From NCBI GenBank assembly GCA_002482645.1, contig DLGJ01000005.1:551437-615436 (forward strand): 64,000 nucleotides of DNA, given 5' to 3'. This DNA is from Hyphomicrobiaceae bacterium UBA7697. Lineage in GTDB: Bacteria > Pseudomonadota > Alphaproteobacteria > Rhizobiales > Methyloligellaceae. The notes beneath the pieces are model-generated. The model was not told where the DNA came from, made no database searches, and was given only the letters and a program-made list of their open reading frames with translations. Both the position numbers and the translations under genes were made by a program. Below, piece by piece: positions 33,329-42,453 of the stretch; position 1 is the first letter of the stretch; every line of letters starts with the position of its first letter.

Positions 33329-34213
33329 ATGGACATGAAACTCGACTTCTTCGGCAAGGCGCTGCTGGCGACCGTTTCCGCCACGGTTCTGGCCGCGGGT
33401 GCCGCATACGCTGCCGGTGAAGCTGCCGGGGACGACGCACCCTTGCGCGTTTGTGCCGGAACCAACGAGAATCCCTATTCCCTGAGCAACGAAGAAGGCT
33501 TCGAGAATCGTATCGCCAAGGTTCTTGGCAAAGCCATGGGGCGCGACGTCGAGTTCGTATGGGAAGAGCGCCCGGCGATCTACTTGGTGCGCGACCAGCT
33601 GAACAAGGGCAATTGCGATATCATCATCGGAGTCGATACCGGCGATCCGCGACTCCTCACGACCACGCCCTATTACCGCGCGGGCTACGTCTTCGTTCAG
33701 GCCAAGGACTCGAAGCTGAAGATCGACGCCTTCGACAGCGCCGATCTCGCCGAAGCAAACAATGTCGGATACGAGCCTGGCGGCCCAGCCGAAACGATGA
33801 TGATCAAGCATGGGCTGTTCAGCAAGAACTTCAACTATGTGAAGTCGCTGACCAACTTCAAAAGCCCCCGCAATCAATACGTGCGTATCGACCCTGAACG
33901 GTTGGTCGGCAACGTTTTGAGCGGCACGTCCGACGTCGCCATCGCCTTTGCGCCTTCCGTCGCGCGCTATGTCACGCAGTCGGACGGCAAGCTCGAGATG
34001 ACGCTGGTGCCGGACAACAATTTCCGGGTCGATGGCGAACCGGTGCTGTTCCACTTCGACCAGTCGATGGGCGTCCGCAAGGGCGACGAGAAGCTGTTGG
34101 CGGACGTTGAGAAGGCGCTGAAAGAGGTCACGCCCCAGATTCGCGAGATTCTTGTTGAGGAAGGAATCCCTGTCGAGGAGCCAACGAAACCGCCCGCCGA
34201 CACGAAGTCGTAG
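33329..34213 (+). CDS. mxaJ: MxaJ, periplasmic methanol oxidation protein
   Basis: The 294-residue precursor has a signal peptide ending AAYAAGEA and a family-3 binding-protein fold (LRVCAGTNENPYS, CDIIIGVDTGDPRLL, YRAGYVFVQ). MxaJ is required for active methanol dehydrogenase and is thought to help assemble it. ATG 33329 is chosen for the AAGGAC upstream and the signal peptide immediately after; in-frame ATGs further up lack support. Its position between mxaF and mxaG is universal. Confidence 0.93.
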   Translation: MDMKLDFFGKALLATVSATVLAAGAAYAAGEAAGDDAPLRVCAGTNENPYSLSNEEGFENRIAKVLGKAMGRDVEFVWEERPAIYLVRDQLNKGNCDIIIGVDTGDPRLLTTTPYYRAGYVFVQAKDSKLKIDAFDSADLAEANNVGYEPGGPAETMMIKHGLFSKNFNYVKSLTNFKSPRNQYVRIDPERLVGNVLSGTSDVAIAFAPSVARYVTQSDGKLEMTLVPDNNFRVDGEPVLFHFDQSMGVRKGDEKLLADVEKALKEVTPQIREILVEEGIPVEEPTKPPADTKS

Positions 34214-34294
34214 GACCCGGCCCGCGCTCGCACCGGACGAGCGCCAACGACACGAGCTTGTATGCGACGAATTGCGAAGGGAGCAAAAAAGGCC

Positions 34295-34861
34295 ATGAGG
34301 CAGGGTTTCAAGATTGCAGCCGTTATATCGGCGCTCGCGTTGGTTCCAGTGATGGCTATCGCCCAACAACTGACGTTCTACCACACCGTGACGGGCGAAC
34401 CGCTTCCAATGGACAAGGCGCCGGAGGAAGGCCGCGATACACCGGCGGTGAAGCACTTCCTTCAGACCGGCGAGAACCCGTACAACGAGGTCAAGAACTG
34501 CCTCAAGAAGGGCGAGGAGGTCTATCTCGTCGCCTGTTCCGGCTGTCACGGCCATGTCGGCGAAGGCAAGATCGGGCCCGGTCTCAACGACAACTATTGG
34601 ACCTACCCGAAAGGCAACACCGACAAGGGGCTGTTCGAGACGATCTTTGGCGGCGCGAAGAGCATGATGGGTCCGCACTGGGATCTCCAGCTCGACGAGA
34701 CCCTGAAGCTCATGGCGTGGATCCGCCACTTCTACCATGGACCGATCGAAGATGCGGTCTGGCTCACCGACAGCCAAAAGGCGGACTTCGTCCAATTCGA
34801 TCCGAAGAATCCGCAAGACGCGCCGGAGCCGGAAGGCGAATGCGAAATTCCTGCGCAATGA
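34295..34861 (+). CDS. mxaG: Cytochrome cL, electron acceptor of methanol dehydrogenase (MxaG)
   Basis: The 188-residue precursor has a signal peptide ending VMAIAQ and one haem c site CSGCH in an otherwise MxaG-like chain (GPGLNDNYWTYPKGNTDKGLFETIFGGAKSMMG). It accepts electrons from PQQ of MxaF. The start at 34295 puts the signal peptide first after GGGAG; an ATG at 34262 would add 11 basic residues and is an alternative. It also could take electrons from the methylamine route if the mau cytochromes connect with it. Confidence 0.94.
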   Translation: MRQGFKIAAVISALALVPVMAIAQQLTFYHTVTGEPLPMDKAPEEGRDTPAVKHFLQTGENPYNEVKNCLKKGEEVYLVACSGCHGHVGEGKIGPGLNDNYWTYPKGNTDKGLFETIFGGAKSMMGPHWDLQLDETLKLMAWIRHFYHGPIEDAVWLTDSQKADFVQFDPKNPQDAPEPEGECEIPAQ

Positions 34862-34940
34862 TCGGTGCTGGTTCGATCTGCGCGGAGAAGAAGGCGGAGC
34901 GACCGCCGAAAAGTAGCGACTGACCACGGAGGAACTGACC

Positions 34941-35237
34941 ATGAAGACGACATTCCGCATGACAGGCGCGGCACTGGCCGGCGCTCTCGCATTGGCACTG
35001 ACCGCCGGAAGCGCCGCGGCGTATGACGGCACCAACTGCAAGGCGCCCGGCAATTGCTGGGAGGCCAAGCCCGGCTATCCCGAAAAGATCGCCGGTACCA
35101 AGTACGATCCGAAACACGACCCCAAGGAGCTCGCCAAGCAGGGCGACTCCATCAAGGCTATGGAAGAGCGTAACGCGAAGCGCGTCGAGAACTTCAAGAA
35201 GACCGGCAAGTGGGTCTACGACGTTTCGAAGCTTTAG
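34941..35237 (+). CDS. mxaI: Methanol dehydrogenase small subunit (MxaI)
   Basis: A 98-residue precursor with signal peptide ending GSAAAYD. The mature part matches MxaI: YDGTNCKAPGNCWEAKPGYPE, a charged Lys-rich helix and a terminal GKWVYDVSKL. The two cysteines form the conserved disulfide. GGAGGA precedes the ATG. MxaI wraps along MxaF; XoxF systems lack it, confirming the calcium type of enzyme. Confidence 0.97.
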   Translation: MKTTFRMTGAALAGALALALTAGSAAAYDGTNCKAPGNCWEAKPGYPEKIAGTKYDPKHDPKELAKQGDSIKAMEERNAKRVENFKKTGKWVYDVSKL

Positions 35238-35301
35238 CTCTGTCTTGCTTCTCCCAGAGCTAACCCTCGAAGCAGAGTGTCCATCGCTGCTTGCAGGGGG
35301 T

Positions 35302-35326
35302 GGGGTGCAGCCAAGGGCTGCGCCCC
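35302..35326 (+). terminator. Attenuating hairpin between mxaI and mxaR
   Basis: GGGGTGCAGCC pairs with GGCTGCGCCCC (one T-G wobble) around AAG, 65 bases after the mxaI stop. It is followed by CTTGATTT, a weak T-run. It separates the structural genes from the maturation genes, consistent with lower expression of the latter. Confidence 0.65.
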
Positions 35327-35404
35327 CTTGATTTGGAAATGCCGGCCGCCACACGGCGCGTTCGCGCCGGGCCGCGCGGTACCACATGAGAGAGGGGCAT
35401 TGCC

Positions 35405-36463
35405 ATGGCGCGCCGCGTGGCTTCTGAAGATGACCCGTCCGGACCGGCGGGCAAGATCGATCTTGCCAATTGGCGGGACCGGGCGCTCGCATTCGAAGGG
35501 GTGCTGCGCAACACGATCGTCGGCCAGGACCGTGTCGTTCATCTCCTCACGATCGCGGTGTTCGCACGGGGGCACGTGCTCTTGGAAGGCGATGTCGGCG
35601 TCGGCAAGACGACTTTGCTGCGTGCCGCGACACGGGCGCTCGGAGGCGCGTTCGAGCGCGTCGAGGGCACGATCGACCTCATGCCCGCGGACCTCATCTA
35701 CCACACCTACCTCGCCGAAGATGGGCGCCCCCGGGTCGATCCCGGGCCCGTACTTCGCCACGGCTCCGATCTGACGGTCTTCTTCTTCAACGAGATCAAC
35801 CGGGCGCGCCCACAGGTCCATTCGTTGCTGCTGCGTTTGATGGCGGAGCGGAGCGTGACCGCATTCAACCGCGAATATGTCTTTCCCGACCTTCTTGTGT
35901 TCGCGGACCGGAACCGAATCGAACGTGAGGAAACGTTCGAGTTGCCGGCGGCGGCACGCGACCGCTTCTTCATGGAGATTTCCATGGAGACTCCGAAGGA
36001 CCGGGAAGTGCGCCGTGCGCTCGCCTTCGACACCCGCTTCTACGACGCCGATGCCCTCGTTCGGTCGGTGCCGGAGGACGTGCTCGATTATCGCGCGCTG
36101 AACGAGGTGGCGCGCGCGATCCAAGCGAGTACGCATGCGAGCGAAACCTTGGAACGCTATACTCTCGACCTTTGGAATGCGGTGCGCGATCCCATCTCGG
36201 CCGGCATCGAAGTCGAGGGTGTCGATATGACCCGCCTCGTCCAGGGCGGTGCCTCGCCACGGGGTATTGCCTATCTCGTGCGCGCGGGCCGAGTCCAAGC
36301 GTGGCTCGACGGGCGAAAAGCCGTGGTCCCGGAAGATCTGCGCTCTGTCTTCTCGGAGGTGATGTCTCATCGCGTCTTCCTCGATCCGATCTACGAGCTT
36401 CGGCGAGATGCGCTGACTCGGGCGCTCTTCGACGACGTCTTTGCGAAGGTGCCGGCGCCATGA
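35405..36463 (+). CDS. mxaR: MxaR, MoxR-type AAA+ ATPase
   Basis: The 352-residue ATPase has Walker A (GDVGVGKTT, residues 63-71), Walker B with FFNEINR and the MoxR-type sensor regions. MoxR ATPases work with von Willebrand A-domain proteins as chaperones; in mxa operons they act on methanol dehydrogenase metal insertion or assembly with MxaSACKL. ATG 35405 follows GAGAGG. Its stop overlaps the mxaS start (ATGA). Confidence 0.93.
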   Translation: MARRVASEDDPSGPAGKIDLANWRDRALAFEGVLRNTIVGQDRVVHLLTIAVFARGHVLLEGDVGVGKTTLLRAATRALGGAFERVEGTIDLMPADLIYHTYLAEDGRPRVDPGPVLRHGSDLTVFFFNEINRARPQVHSLLLRLMAERSVTAFNREYVFPDLLVFADRNRIEREETFELPAAARDRFFMEISMETPKDREVRRALAFDTRFYDADALVRSVPEDVLDYRALNEVARAIQASTHASETLERYTLDLWNAVRDPISAGIEVEGVDMTRLVQGGASPRGIAYLVRAGRVQAWLDGRKAVVPEDLRSVFSEVMSHRVFLDPIYELRRDALTRALFDDVFAKVPAP

Positions 36464-37353
36464 GCGGCGATCCGGTTCCTGCCGCGCCCCCACCAGCGGA
36501 CATCCCCTATCGGGTTCCATGGCGCGCGGCCGGTGTCCGGATCGGCGCGCATCGCGGAACGGTGGAAGGCTCCGGCGGACTGTTTCGCGATCACGATTTG
36601 CTGGTTCGCACAAAGGATCCCCGCCGGATCGATTTGCGGATGTCCCTGCGGGACCCATTCGAAAATCTCCATGTGAAGCGTTTCGAGCAGCGCACGTCCG
36701 TCACCGTCTACGCGCTGGTGGATTTGTCCGCGTCGCTGGGATTTTCCGGATCGGTCCGCAAGATCGACGTGGCCGCCGATCTATGCGGCGCCATCGCATC
36801 CTCTGCGCGCCGCATCGGAGATTCCTTCGGCATGATCGGCTGCAACGAGAAGGTCGTTCCCGCTTGTTTCTGGCCCGCAACCACGTCGCGTGGAGCCGAG
36901 GCAGAGATGGTCGCCAGCCTACGAGGATTTTCGCCCGCGGACCAAGGCACGCTGGGGCGCGGCGCGCACGGACTGATCGACGCCGCCGCCTTCATCGCGG
37001 GGCGGCGCAAGCTGGTGTTCCTGATCTCCGATTTCTATCTGCCGTTCGGCACGATCGAGGCGGTCTTCGAGGCCCTTTCGGAACACGACGTGATCCCCAT
37101 CGTGCTGCGCGATCCGCGCGAACTGCGCGATCTGCCGCGCTACGGGCTTGTGTCGCTGGCGGACCTCGAGACCGGCAAGCGGCGTCTCTATGTCATGCGG
37201 CCGTCTTTGCGGCGTGCGCTCATCCGCGAGGAGGCCGAAAACGCAAAGCGTCTGCGGGCGCTCGCCATGCGGTTTGGGCACCCGCCCTTCGAGGTGGCAG
37301 GCCGGGTCGATTGGGACCGGTTCGGTGCGTATTTGATGGGTGAGGCGGCGTGA
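36460..37353 (+). CDS. mxaS: MxaS, DUF58-type maturation protein
   Basis: A 297-residue soluble protein with the DUF58 features: early basic segment (VRTKDPRRIDLR), then a vWA-like fold with the DLSASLGF MIDAS-type stretch and FLISDFYLPFG. It is the usual partner of MxaR. The ATG sits inside the mxaR stop (ATGA). It shares its last 4 bases with the mxaA start. Confidence 0.9.
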   Translation: MSGDPVPAAPPPADIPYRVPWRAAGVRIGAHRGTVEGSGGLFRDHDLLVRTKDPRRIDLRMSLRDPFENLHVKRFEQRTSVTVYALVDLSASLGFSGSVRKIDVAADLCGAIASSARRIGDSFGMIGCNEKVVPACFWPATTSRGAEAEMVASLRGFSPADQGTLGRGAHGLIDAAAFIAGRRKLVFLISDFYLPFGTIEAVFEALSEHDVIPIVLRDPRELRDLPRYGLVSLADLETGKRRLYVMRPSLRRALIREEAENAKRLRALAMRFGHPPFEVAGRVDWDRFGAYLMGEAA

Positions 37354-38273
37354 TCGCGTTCCTGGTCGGCCTGCTGGCGTTCCTGGCGACTCCCCTTGCG
37401 GCGGAGGAAGCGGCCTCGCCCATTCTGTCGGTTGAGACGGCCGAGCCGCGCGGCTTCGGCTACTTTGTCGGCGATCTCCTGAGGCGTGACATCGAGGTAA
37501 GGGTCGCGAAGCCCTTCACGCTCGAGGGCGCCACGCAGCCGAAGCCCGGGCGGTTGTCCTACTGGCTTGATCTCCGGTCCGTGGATGTCTCGTCGCACGA
37601 CCGGGGCGAGATCCGGGTCTACCGCCTCGAACTCGTCTATCAGACCTTCTATGTTCCGCTCTCTCCGGACGAGCGGCATTTGCCGGCACTCAAGCTTCGC
37701 TTCGTGGATGGCGACAAGACAGCGATCGCCAACGTCCCCCCCATCGGATTCGTGATGGCGCCGTTGCGCGAGGTCATCCCGAAGAAGCCTGCGGAGGGAC
37801 CGGCCGGCTACCTCAAACCCGATGCGTTGCCGCGACGGATCGCCACTTCGGCGAGCAGGACCGGATTTTCCGCCGGAGCAGGCTTGACCCTTCTGGCTCT
37901 CGCTTTGCTCGCCCATCACGAGGCGTGGTGGCCGTTTCACAAGAGACAGGGGCGCCCCTTCGGCCAGGCGGCGCGCGTGTTGCGGCGGTTGGCCCGCGCG
38001 CCCAGCGAGGAGGCGTACCGGGAGGGCTTGCGCGATCTGCACCGGGCGTTCGATGAATCCGCCGGGCATCGCCTCCTCGCCGAGGATGTCGGCGGCTATC
38101 TCGATCGGCACGTGGCATTTCGCCCCCATGGGCCGGAGATCGGCCGCTTCTTCGCCGCGTCGCGCCAGGCGTTCTTCGCCAACGACCTCAAGGGCGCCGA
38201 GACGGCCATGCCGCTTCCGGCCGTCGCCGCTCTGAGCGCCCAACTCAGCGCAATCGAACGGAGAGGCGTATGA
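37350..38273 (+). CDS. mxaA: MxaA, methanol dehydrogenase calcium-insertion protein
   Basis: The 307-residue protein has a signal segment, a periplasmic domain (ILSVETAEPRGFGYFVGD), a membrane helix near residues 170-190 and a cytoplasmic tail. In Methylobacterium, mxaA mutants make enzyme lacking calcium. It starts with GTG overlapping the mxaS stop (GTGA) and ends overlapping mxaC (ATGA). Confidence 0.9.
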   Translation: MIAFLVGLLAFLATPLAAEEAASPILSVETAEPRGFGYFVGDLLRRDIEVRVAKPFTLEGATQPKPGRLSYWLDLRSVDVSSHDRGEIRVYRLELVYQTFYVPLSPDERHLPALKLRFVDGDKTAIANVPPIGFVMAPLREVIPKKPAEGPAGYLKPDALPRRIATSASRTGFSAGAGLTLLALALLAHHEAWWPFHKRQGRPFGQAARVLRRLARAPSEEAYREGLRDLHRAFDESAGHRLLAEDVGGYLDRHVAFRPHGPEIGRFFAASRQAFFANDLKGAETAMPLPAVAALSAQLSAIERRGV

Positions 38274-39328
38274 CTCTTGCGTTCACGCATCCGTACGGTC
38301 TTCTGCTCCTGCCGCTTGCGTTTCTGCCGCTCTTTGCGGGCGTGCAAGACACCGAGCCCTATCCATCGCTGCAAACGGCTCGGTCCGATCCGCTGTCCAA
38401 CGCCGCCGACTTGGTGTTGAGACTTCTTGGCTCGCTTGCGATCGCCGGCCTCGTTCTGGGACTCGCCGGGTTGCATCGCCTTGGACAAAGCATCGAACGG
38501 ACCGGGGAGGGCGCGAATATCGTTCTCCTGTTCGACCGCTCCGCCAGCATGAACGATACGTTCGCCGGGGACGCGCCCACCACGACCGGCGGCGAGTCGA
38601 AGTCCGCGGCCGCGCGGCGGTTCCTCAAGGAGTTCGTCACGACCCGCGAACACGACCGGTTTGGAATCGCCGCCTTTTCGACCGCGCCGATGTTCGTGCT
38701 GCCGCTCTCCGATCATCGGGATGCGACGCTCGGCGCGATCGATGCGATCGAGCAGCCGGGGCTCGCGCTCACCAATGTGGGCAAGGGGCTCGCGATGGCG
38801 CTGTCCATGCACGATTCCGATATCCTTTCGACTCACGGTGCGGACGGCGGAATTTCCAGCCGCGCCATTGTGCTCGTCTCCGATGGGGCGGCCGTCATCG
38901 ACCGCAAAGTGCAGCAGAAGCTGGAGGCCGCGTTCCTGAAACGGCCGATCAATCTCTATTGGATATTCCTGCGCACCGAAGGCGCGCGCGGCATCTTCGA
39001 TAGGCCGGGGCCGAACGACATGGATACGCCGCGGGCAATGCCCGAACGGCACCTCCATCTCTTCTTTCAGAATCTCAAGATTCCCTACAAGGCCTTCGAG
39101 GTGGAGAACCCTGCCGCGCTCGGCGAGGCGGTCGCGACGATCGACAAGCTGGAACGGCGTCCTATGCGGTACCAGGAGCGTATTCCTCAGAAGGATTTAT
39201 CCGGTGTCGTCTATGCCGTTGCCGCGCTGAGCCTGTTCCTCTTGACGCTGGTCAAGCTTGCCGAGGTCAGACTGTCGGATCGGGGCCTGTCCCAACCCGC
39301 CGGGCGCGGGCATCCGGAGGAGCAGTGA
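38270..39328 (+). CDS. mxaC: MxaC, von Willebrand A-domain membrane protein
   Basis: A 352-residue protein: two N-terminal helices, a periplasmic or cytoplasmic vWA domain with the metal-site motif DRSASMN, and a C-terminal helix (VYAVAALSLFLLTLV). Aerotolerance-type vWA proteins like this work with MoxR ATPases. It is needed for calcium-loaded enzyme together with MxaA, K and L. Confidence 0.91.
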   Translation: MTLAFTHPYGLLLLPLAFLPLFAGVQDTEPYPSLQTARSDPLSNAADLVLRLLGSLAIAGLVLGLAGLHRLGQSIERTGEGANIVLLFDRSASMNDTFAGDAPTTTGGESKSAAARRFLKEFVTTREHDRFGIAAFSTAPMFVLPLSDHRDATLGAIDAIEQPGLALTNVGKGLAMALSMHDSDILSTHGADGGISSRAIVLVSDGAAVIDRKVQQKLEAAFLKRPINLYWIFLRTEGARGIFDRPGPNDMDTPRAMPERHLHLFFQNLKIPYKAFEVENPAALGEAVATIDKLERRPMRYQERIPQKDLSGVVYAVAALSLFLLTLVKLAEVRLSDRGLSQPAGRGHPEEQ

Positions 39329-39945
39329 TGGCGCGTTCGGCGGCAACATGGAAATGGCGGGATGGTCTCTGGCGCTTGGCGACGGCGCTCTATGCGGCGC
39401 GCGTCGCGTTCATCCTGCTTCTGCTCGCCGCGGGGCTCGCCCTCATGGCCGCGTCGGGGTGGACTTGGTACGAGGCCAGGCGTGACAACGCCGTCATTGC
39501 CGCGCTGGCCGCGGGCGAGGACGTGGCGATCGATCCGGACCGGGCGTCTCCCCCCGTTCTTTTCGCGCGGGCTCACTTTCTTCTGAAACGCGATCGTCTC
39601 GACGAGGCTCAACTTCTGCTCGATCAGGCCAACTTCCGTGCCGACGACAAGACGCGAGTGGCCATGCTGTACGACGGCGGCAATGCGCGCCTGCGGGCGA
39701 GCTTCGCGGACGTGGAGAACGGAAAGTTCGAGCGTGCCACTTCGCTCGTGAACCTCGCCAAGGCGGATTACAACGAGGCGCTGCGCCTCGATCCGCAAGC
39801 GTGGGACGTCAAATACAATCTCGACGTCGCCGCGCGCCTTGTGCGCGACCTGCCGGTCATCGTGCCGAGCGAAGAGCCGCTTCAGCAAAAACCGCGCAAG
39901 GATCTTTGGAGCGACCTGCCCGGCGTGCCGAGAGGCGCGCCATGA
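39328..39945 (+). CDS. mxaK: MxaK, membrane-anchored maturation protein
   Basis: The 205-residue protein has one N-terminal helix (about residues 23-46) and a helical TPR-like domain (LARAHFLLKRDRLDEAQLL, LVNLAKADYNEALRLDPQAWDVKYNLDVA). ATG 39328 sits in TGATG with the mxaC stop and has GGAGGAG five bases upstream; the GTG at 39325 is too close to it. It belongs to the A-C-K-L set required for calcium insertion. Confidence 0.9.
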   Translation: MARSAATWKWRDGLWRLATALYAARVAFILLLLAAGLALMAASGWTWYEARRDNAVIAALAAGEDVAIDPDRASPPVLFARAHFLLKRDRLDEAQLLLDQANFRADDKTRVAMLYDGGNARLRASFADVENGKFERATSLVNLAKADYNEALRLDPQAWDVKYNLDVAARLVRDLPVIVPSEEPLQQKPRKDLWSDLPGVPRGAP

Positions 39946-40940
39946 GCCGTCCCGCCTTCCGAGAAGCGCGATTTTGGCTGCTGGCGGCCGCGCTCCTGCT
40001 TACCCTCGCCGCGCTGTTCGTCCCGCGCGTCATGTTGAAGCGCGACGCGTATGACGCCGTGGCGTTCGTCGACCTGACGGCGAGCATGAACACCCGGGAC
40101 GTTTCCTTGGACGGCGCGCCGGTCAGCCGTCTCGACTTCACCAAGCAACGCCTCAAGAACTTCGTGGCGCGTATGCCGTGCCAGTCCAAGTTCGGGCTCG
40201 GCATCTTCACCGCGCGGCGCGTGTTCGTCCTGTTCGAGCCCATCGAGGTTTGCAGGAATTTTTCGAGTATCGATGCGGCGATCGGCGAGTTGGATTGGCG
40301 CATGGCCTGGGAGGGCGACAGTTACGTGACGCTCGGCGTGCACGACGCCATCGCCGTCGCGGGCGAACTGAACGCCACGCTTCTGTTCTTCACCGATGGG
40401 CACGAGGCGCCGCCGCTTCCCTGGACCGGCCTGCCCGCCTTCGAGGGCAAGCCAGGCGACGTGCGCGGTCTTCTTGTGGGCGTCGGCGGCAAGACGCTCG
40501 TCCCGCTGCCGAAGTTCGACGATTCAGGCCGGGAGACCGGGACGTTGACTGCGAGCGACGTCCTTCAAGAGAACCGTTCCGGGCTGCCGCCGCCGGATGC
40601 CTCGTCGCGGCCGGGATGGCATCCGAAATGGGCGCCGTTCGGCGACATGCCCGTCAACAACAACGAGCACATGACCTCGGTCAAAGAGGATCATTTGAAC
40701 GCCGTCGCCGCTCAAACCGGGCTCGCCTATGCGCGTCTCACCGGTGCGCACGCGCTTCACCAGCAATTCGGCGCGGTGGCGCAACCGCGGTCCGTAACGG
40801 CCGCGGCGGATATCCGCGCCTATCCAGCGTCGTTGGCCTTGCTGATTCTCGTCGTCGTTTTCGGCGTGTTGCCATTGCGTGAACGCGCGGCGCATCGCCG
40901 GTCCCATGCTCCCGCAAGATTGAGAGAGGCTCATCCATGA
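39942..40940 (+). CDS. mxaL: MxaL, von Willebrand A-domain membrane protein
   Basis: The 332-residue protein has an N-terminal helix, a vWA domain with the metal motif DLTASMN and a C-terminal helix (PASLALLILVVVFGVLP). The ATG overlaps the mxaK stop (ATGA), and its own stop overlaps mxaD. It completes the maturation set; a pair of vWA proteins (MxaC, MxaL) is normal for this locus. Confidence 0.91.
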   Translation: MSRPAFREARFWLLAAALLLTLAALFVPRVMLKRDAYDAVAFVDLTASMNTRDVSLDGAPVSRLDFTKQRLKNFVARMPCQSKFGLGIFTARRVFVLFEPIEVCRNFSSIDAAIGELDWRMAWEGDSYVTLGVHDAIAVAGELNATLLFFTDGHEAPPLPWTGLPAFEGKPGDVRGLLVGVGGKTLVPLPKFDDSGRETGTLTASDVLQENRSGLPPPDASSRPGWHPKWAPFGDMPVNNNEHMTSVKEDHLNAVAAQTGLAYARLTGAHALHQQFGAVAQPRSVTAAADIRAYPASLALLILVVVFGVLPLRERAAHRRSHAPARLREAHP

Positions 40941-41473
40941 ACTTGCTTCGGACGTTTGCATTTCACGCCGCGCTCCTCCTCGTAGCCGTACCCGCACAGG
41001 CCCATGGCCCCACGCCGCAAAAGGTCGAAGAGAGCATCACGATCGCGGCGGCGCCGGAGACCGTGTGGGCGGCCGTCAAGGACTTCGACCGGCTCGTGGC
41101 GTGGAATCCGCTTGTCGAGTCGAGCGTAGGGACCGGTGGGAACGAAGCCGGAGGCGAGCGTGTGGTCGTCCTGAAGTCGGGCGGGCAGTTCACCGACAGT
41201 CTCGACGAATATAACGACAAGGACATGTTTTATTCGTACCGGCTGGCCACGCCCGATATCGATGCGTTTCCGGTCAGCTTCTACTCGTCGACGCTCGCGG
41301 TAAAGCCCGGTGCCGGCGGGGGCAGCGAGGTGACGTGGGACGCGCGTCTCTATCGCGCCGATACCGGAAACTTTCCGTCCGAGACGCAAAACGATCAGGC
41401 GGCGATCGATGCGGTCACGGCGTTCTTCCAAGCCGGTTTGAAGGAACTCAAGATCAAGGCCGAGGGCGAGTGA
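40937..41473 (+). CDS. mxaD: MxaD, periplasmic SRPBCC-fold protein
   Basis: The 178-residue precursor has a signal peptide ending PAQAHG and a START/SRPBCC-like domain (ESITIAAAPETVWAAVKDFDRLVAWNP). MxaD in Methylobacterium promotes interaction of methanol dehydrogenase with cytochrome cL. It starts in ATGA overlap with mxaL, and its stop overlaps the next gene, so the operon continues past it. Confidence 0.9.
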   Translation: MNLLRTFAFHAALLLVAVPAQAHGPTPQKVEESITIAAAPETVWAAVKDFDRLVAWNPLVESSVGTGGNEAGGERVVVLKSGGQFTDSLDEYNDKDMFYSYRLATPDIDAFPVSFYSSTLAVKPGAGGGSEVTWDARLYRADTGNFPSETQNDQAAIDAVTAFFQAGLKELKIKAEGE

Positions 41474-42441
41474 TGCGAACGCGCCGCTCCGGATACGCGT
41501 TGCTGGCCGCCGCTGCCGTCTTCGTTGTATCTGCATGCACGGCGGCGCATGCGGCCGCGCCGCTACTCTATGTGACCAATCAGAGCGCGGGCAGCGTTAT
41601 CGTCATCGATACCGCGACGGATAGCCAGCTTGCCACGTTGAGCGTCGGACCGGGGCCGGCCATGATCGCCGCTTCCCCCGGCGGCCGGCATCTCTACGTC
41701 ACCCATCCGGAGAAAGGACGCATTACCGTCATCGATGGCGGAGCGCTGGGCCGGCCGCGCAATCTCGACGTGCCGGGGACGCCATTCGGTCTTGCCTCGG
41801 CCGGCGATGGGCGGCTCTTCGTCAGCGACTGGAACCGCGATCTTCTCACCGTGGTCGATAGCGAGACCGGCGCAATGCTGTCCGAGATCAAGGTGGGCCG
41901 CGCCCCCGCGCAGGTCGTCCTGGCGCCTCAGTCGCGGCGCGCATTCGTCGCCAATCGCGAGGGCGACTCGATCAGTGTCGTGGATATGGACCGTCTGGTC
42001 GTGATCGCCACGGTGGGGGTCGGGAAGGCGCCCTTTGCACTCGCGGTCTCGCCCGCCGGCGACAGGGTATACGTGGCCAACGTACAAAGCAGCGACGTCT
42101 CGGTTCTCGACGCGCGCTCGCTCGAGAACTACGGAACCGTCCGCGTGGGCGCCATGCCCTACGGGGTTGCGGTGGCGCCGGACGGGACGCGCCTCTTCGT
42201 CGTCAATCAGCAATCCGGCACCGTGAACGTCCTGGACGCCGCCTCGCTTGTCGCGACCCGTCGCACCAGCGTTGGGAAGTATCCCGAAAGCATCGCCGTC
42301 CTGCCCGATGGCAGCAAGGCCTATGTGATCAATTGGATGTCTGGCGATCTGTCCGTGCTCGACGGCGAGACCGGGCGTGAACTGAAGCGCCTCCAGATCG
42401 GCGAAGGTGCGCGCGGCCTCGTCGTCGCGCCTTCGGGATAG
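41473..42441 (+). CDS. Exported seven-bladed YVTN beta-propeller protein
   Basis: A 322-residue protein with a signal/lipoprotein-like leader (VVSACTAAHAA) and about seven repeats of the type LYVTN..., GRLFVSD, YVANVQSSDVSVLD and VYVINWMSGDLSVLDGE. Its ATG overlaps the mxaD stop (TGATG), so it is co-translated with the mxa genes and sits where Methylobacterium carries mxaE. I could not confirm that it is MxaE, hence no symbol. Such propellers often support quinoprotein or cytochrome assembly in methylotrophs, which would fit. Confidence 0.78.
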   Translation: MRTRRSGYALLAAAAVFVVSACTAAHAAAPLLYVTNQSAGSVIVIDTATDSQLATLSVGPGPAMIAASPGGRHLYVTHPEKGRITVIDGGALGRPRNLDVPGTPFGLASAGDGRLFVSDWNRDLLTVVDSETGAMLSEIKVGRAPAQVVLAPQSRRAFVANREGDSISVVDMDRLVVIATVGVGKAPFALAVSPAGDRVYVANVQSSDVSVLDARSLENYGTVRVGAMPYGVAVAPDGTRLFVVNQQSGTVNVLDAASLVATRRTSVGKYPESIAVLPDGSKAYVINWMSGDLSVLDGETGRELKRLQIGEGARGLVVAPSG

Positions 42442-42453
42442 CGCCGCCGGCCG

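Noticed and set aside
33143..35068. 641-codon minus-strand open frame opposite mxaJ, mxaG and mxaI
   Set aside because: It covers three well-identified genes on the other strand and has no recognisable domain.
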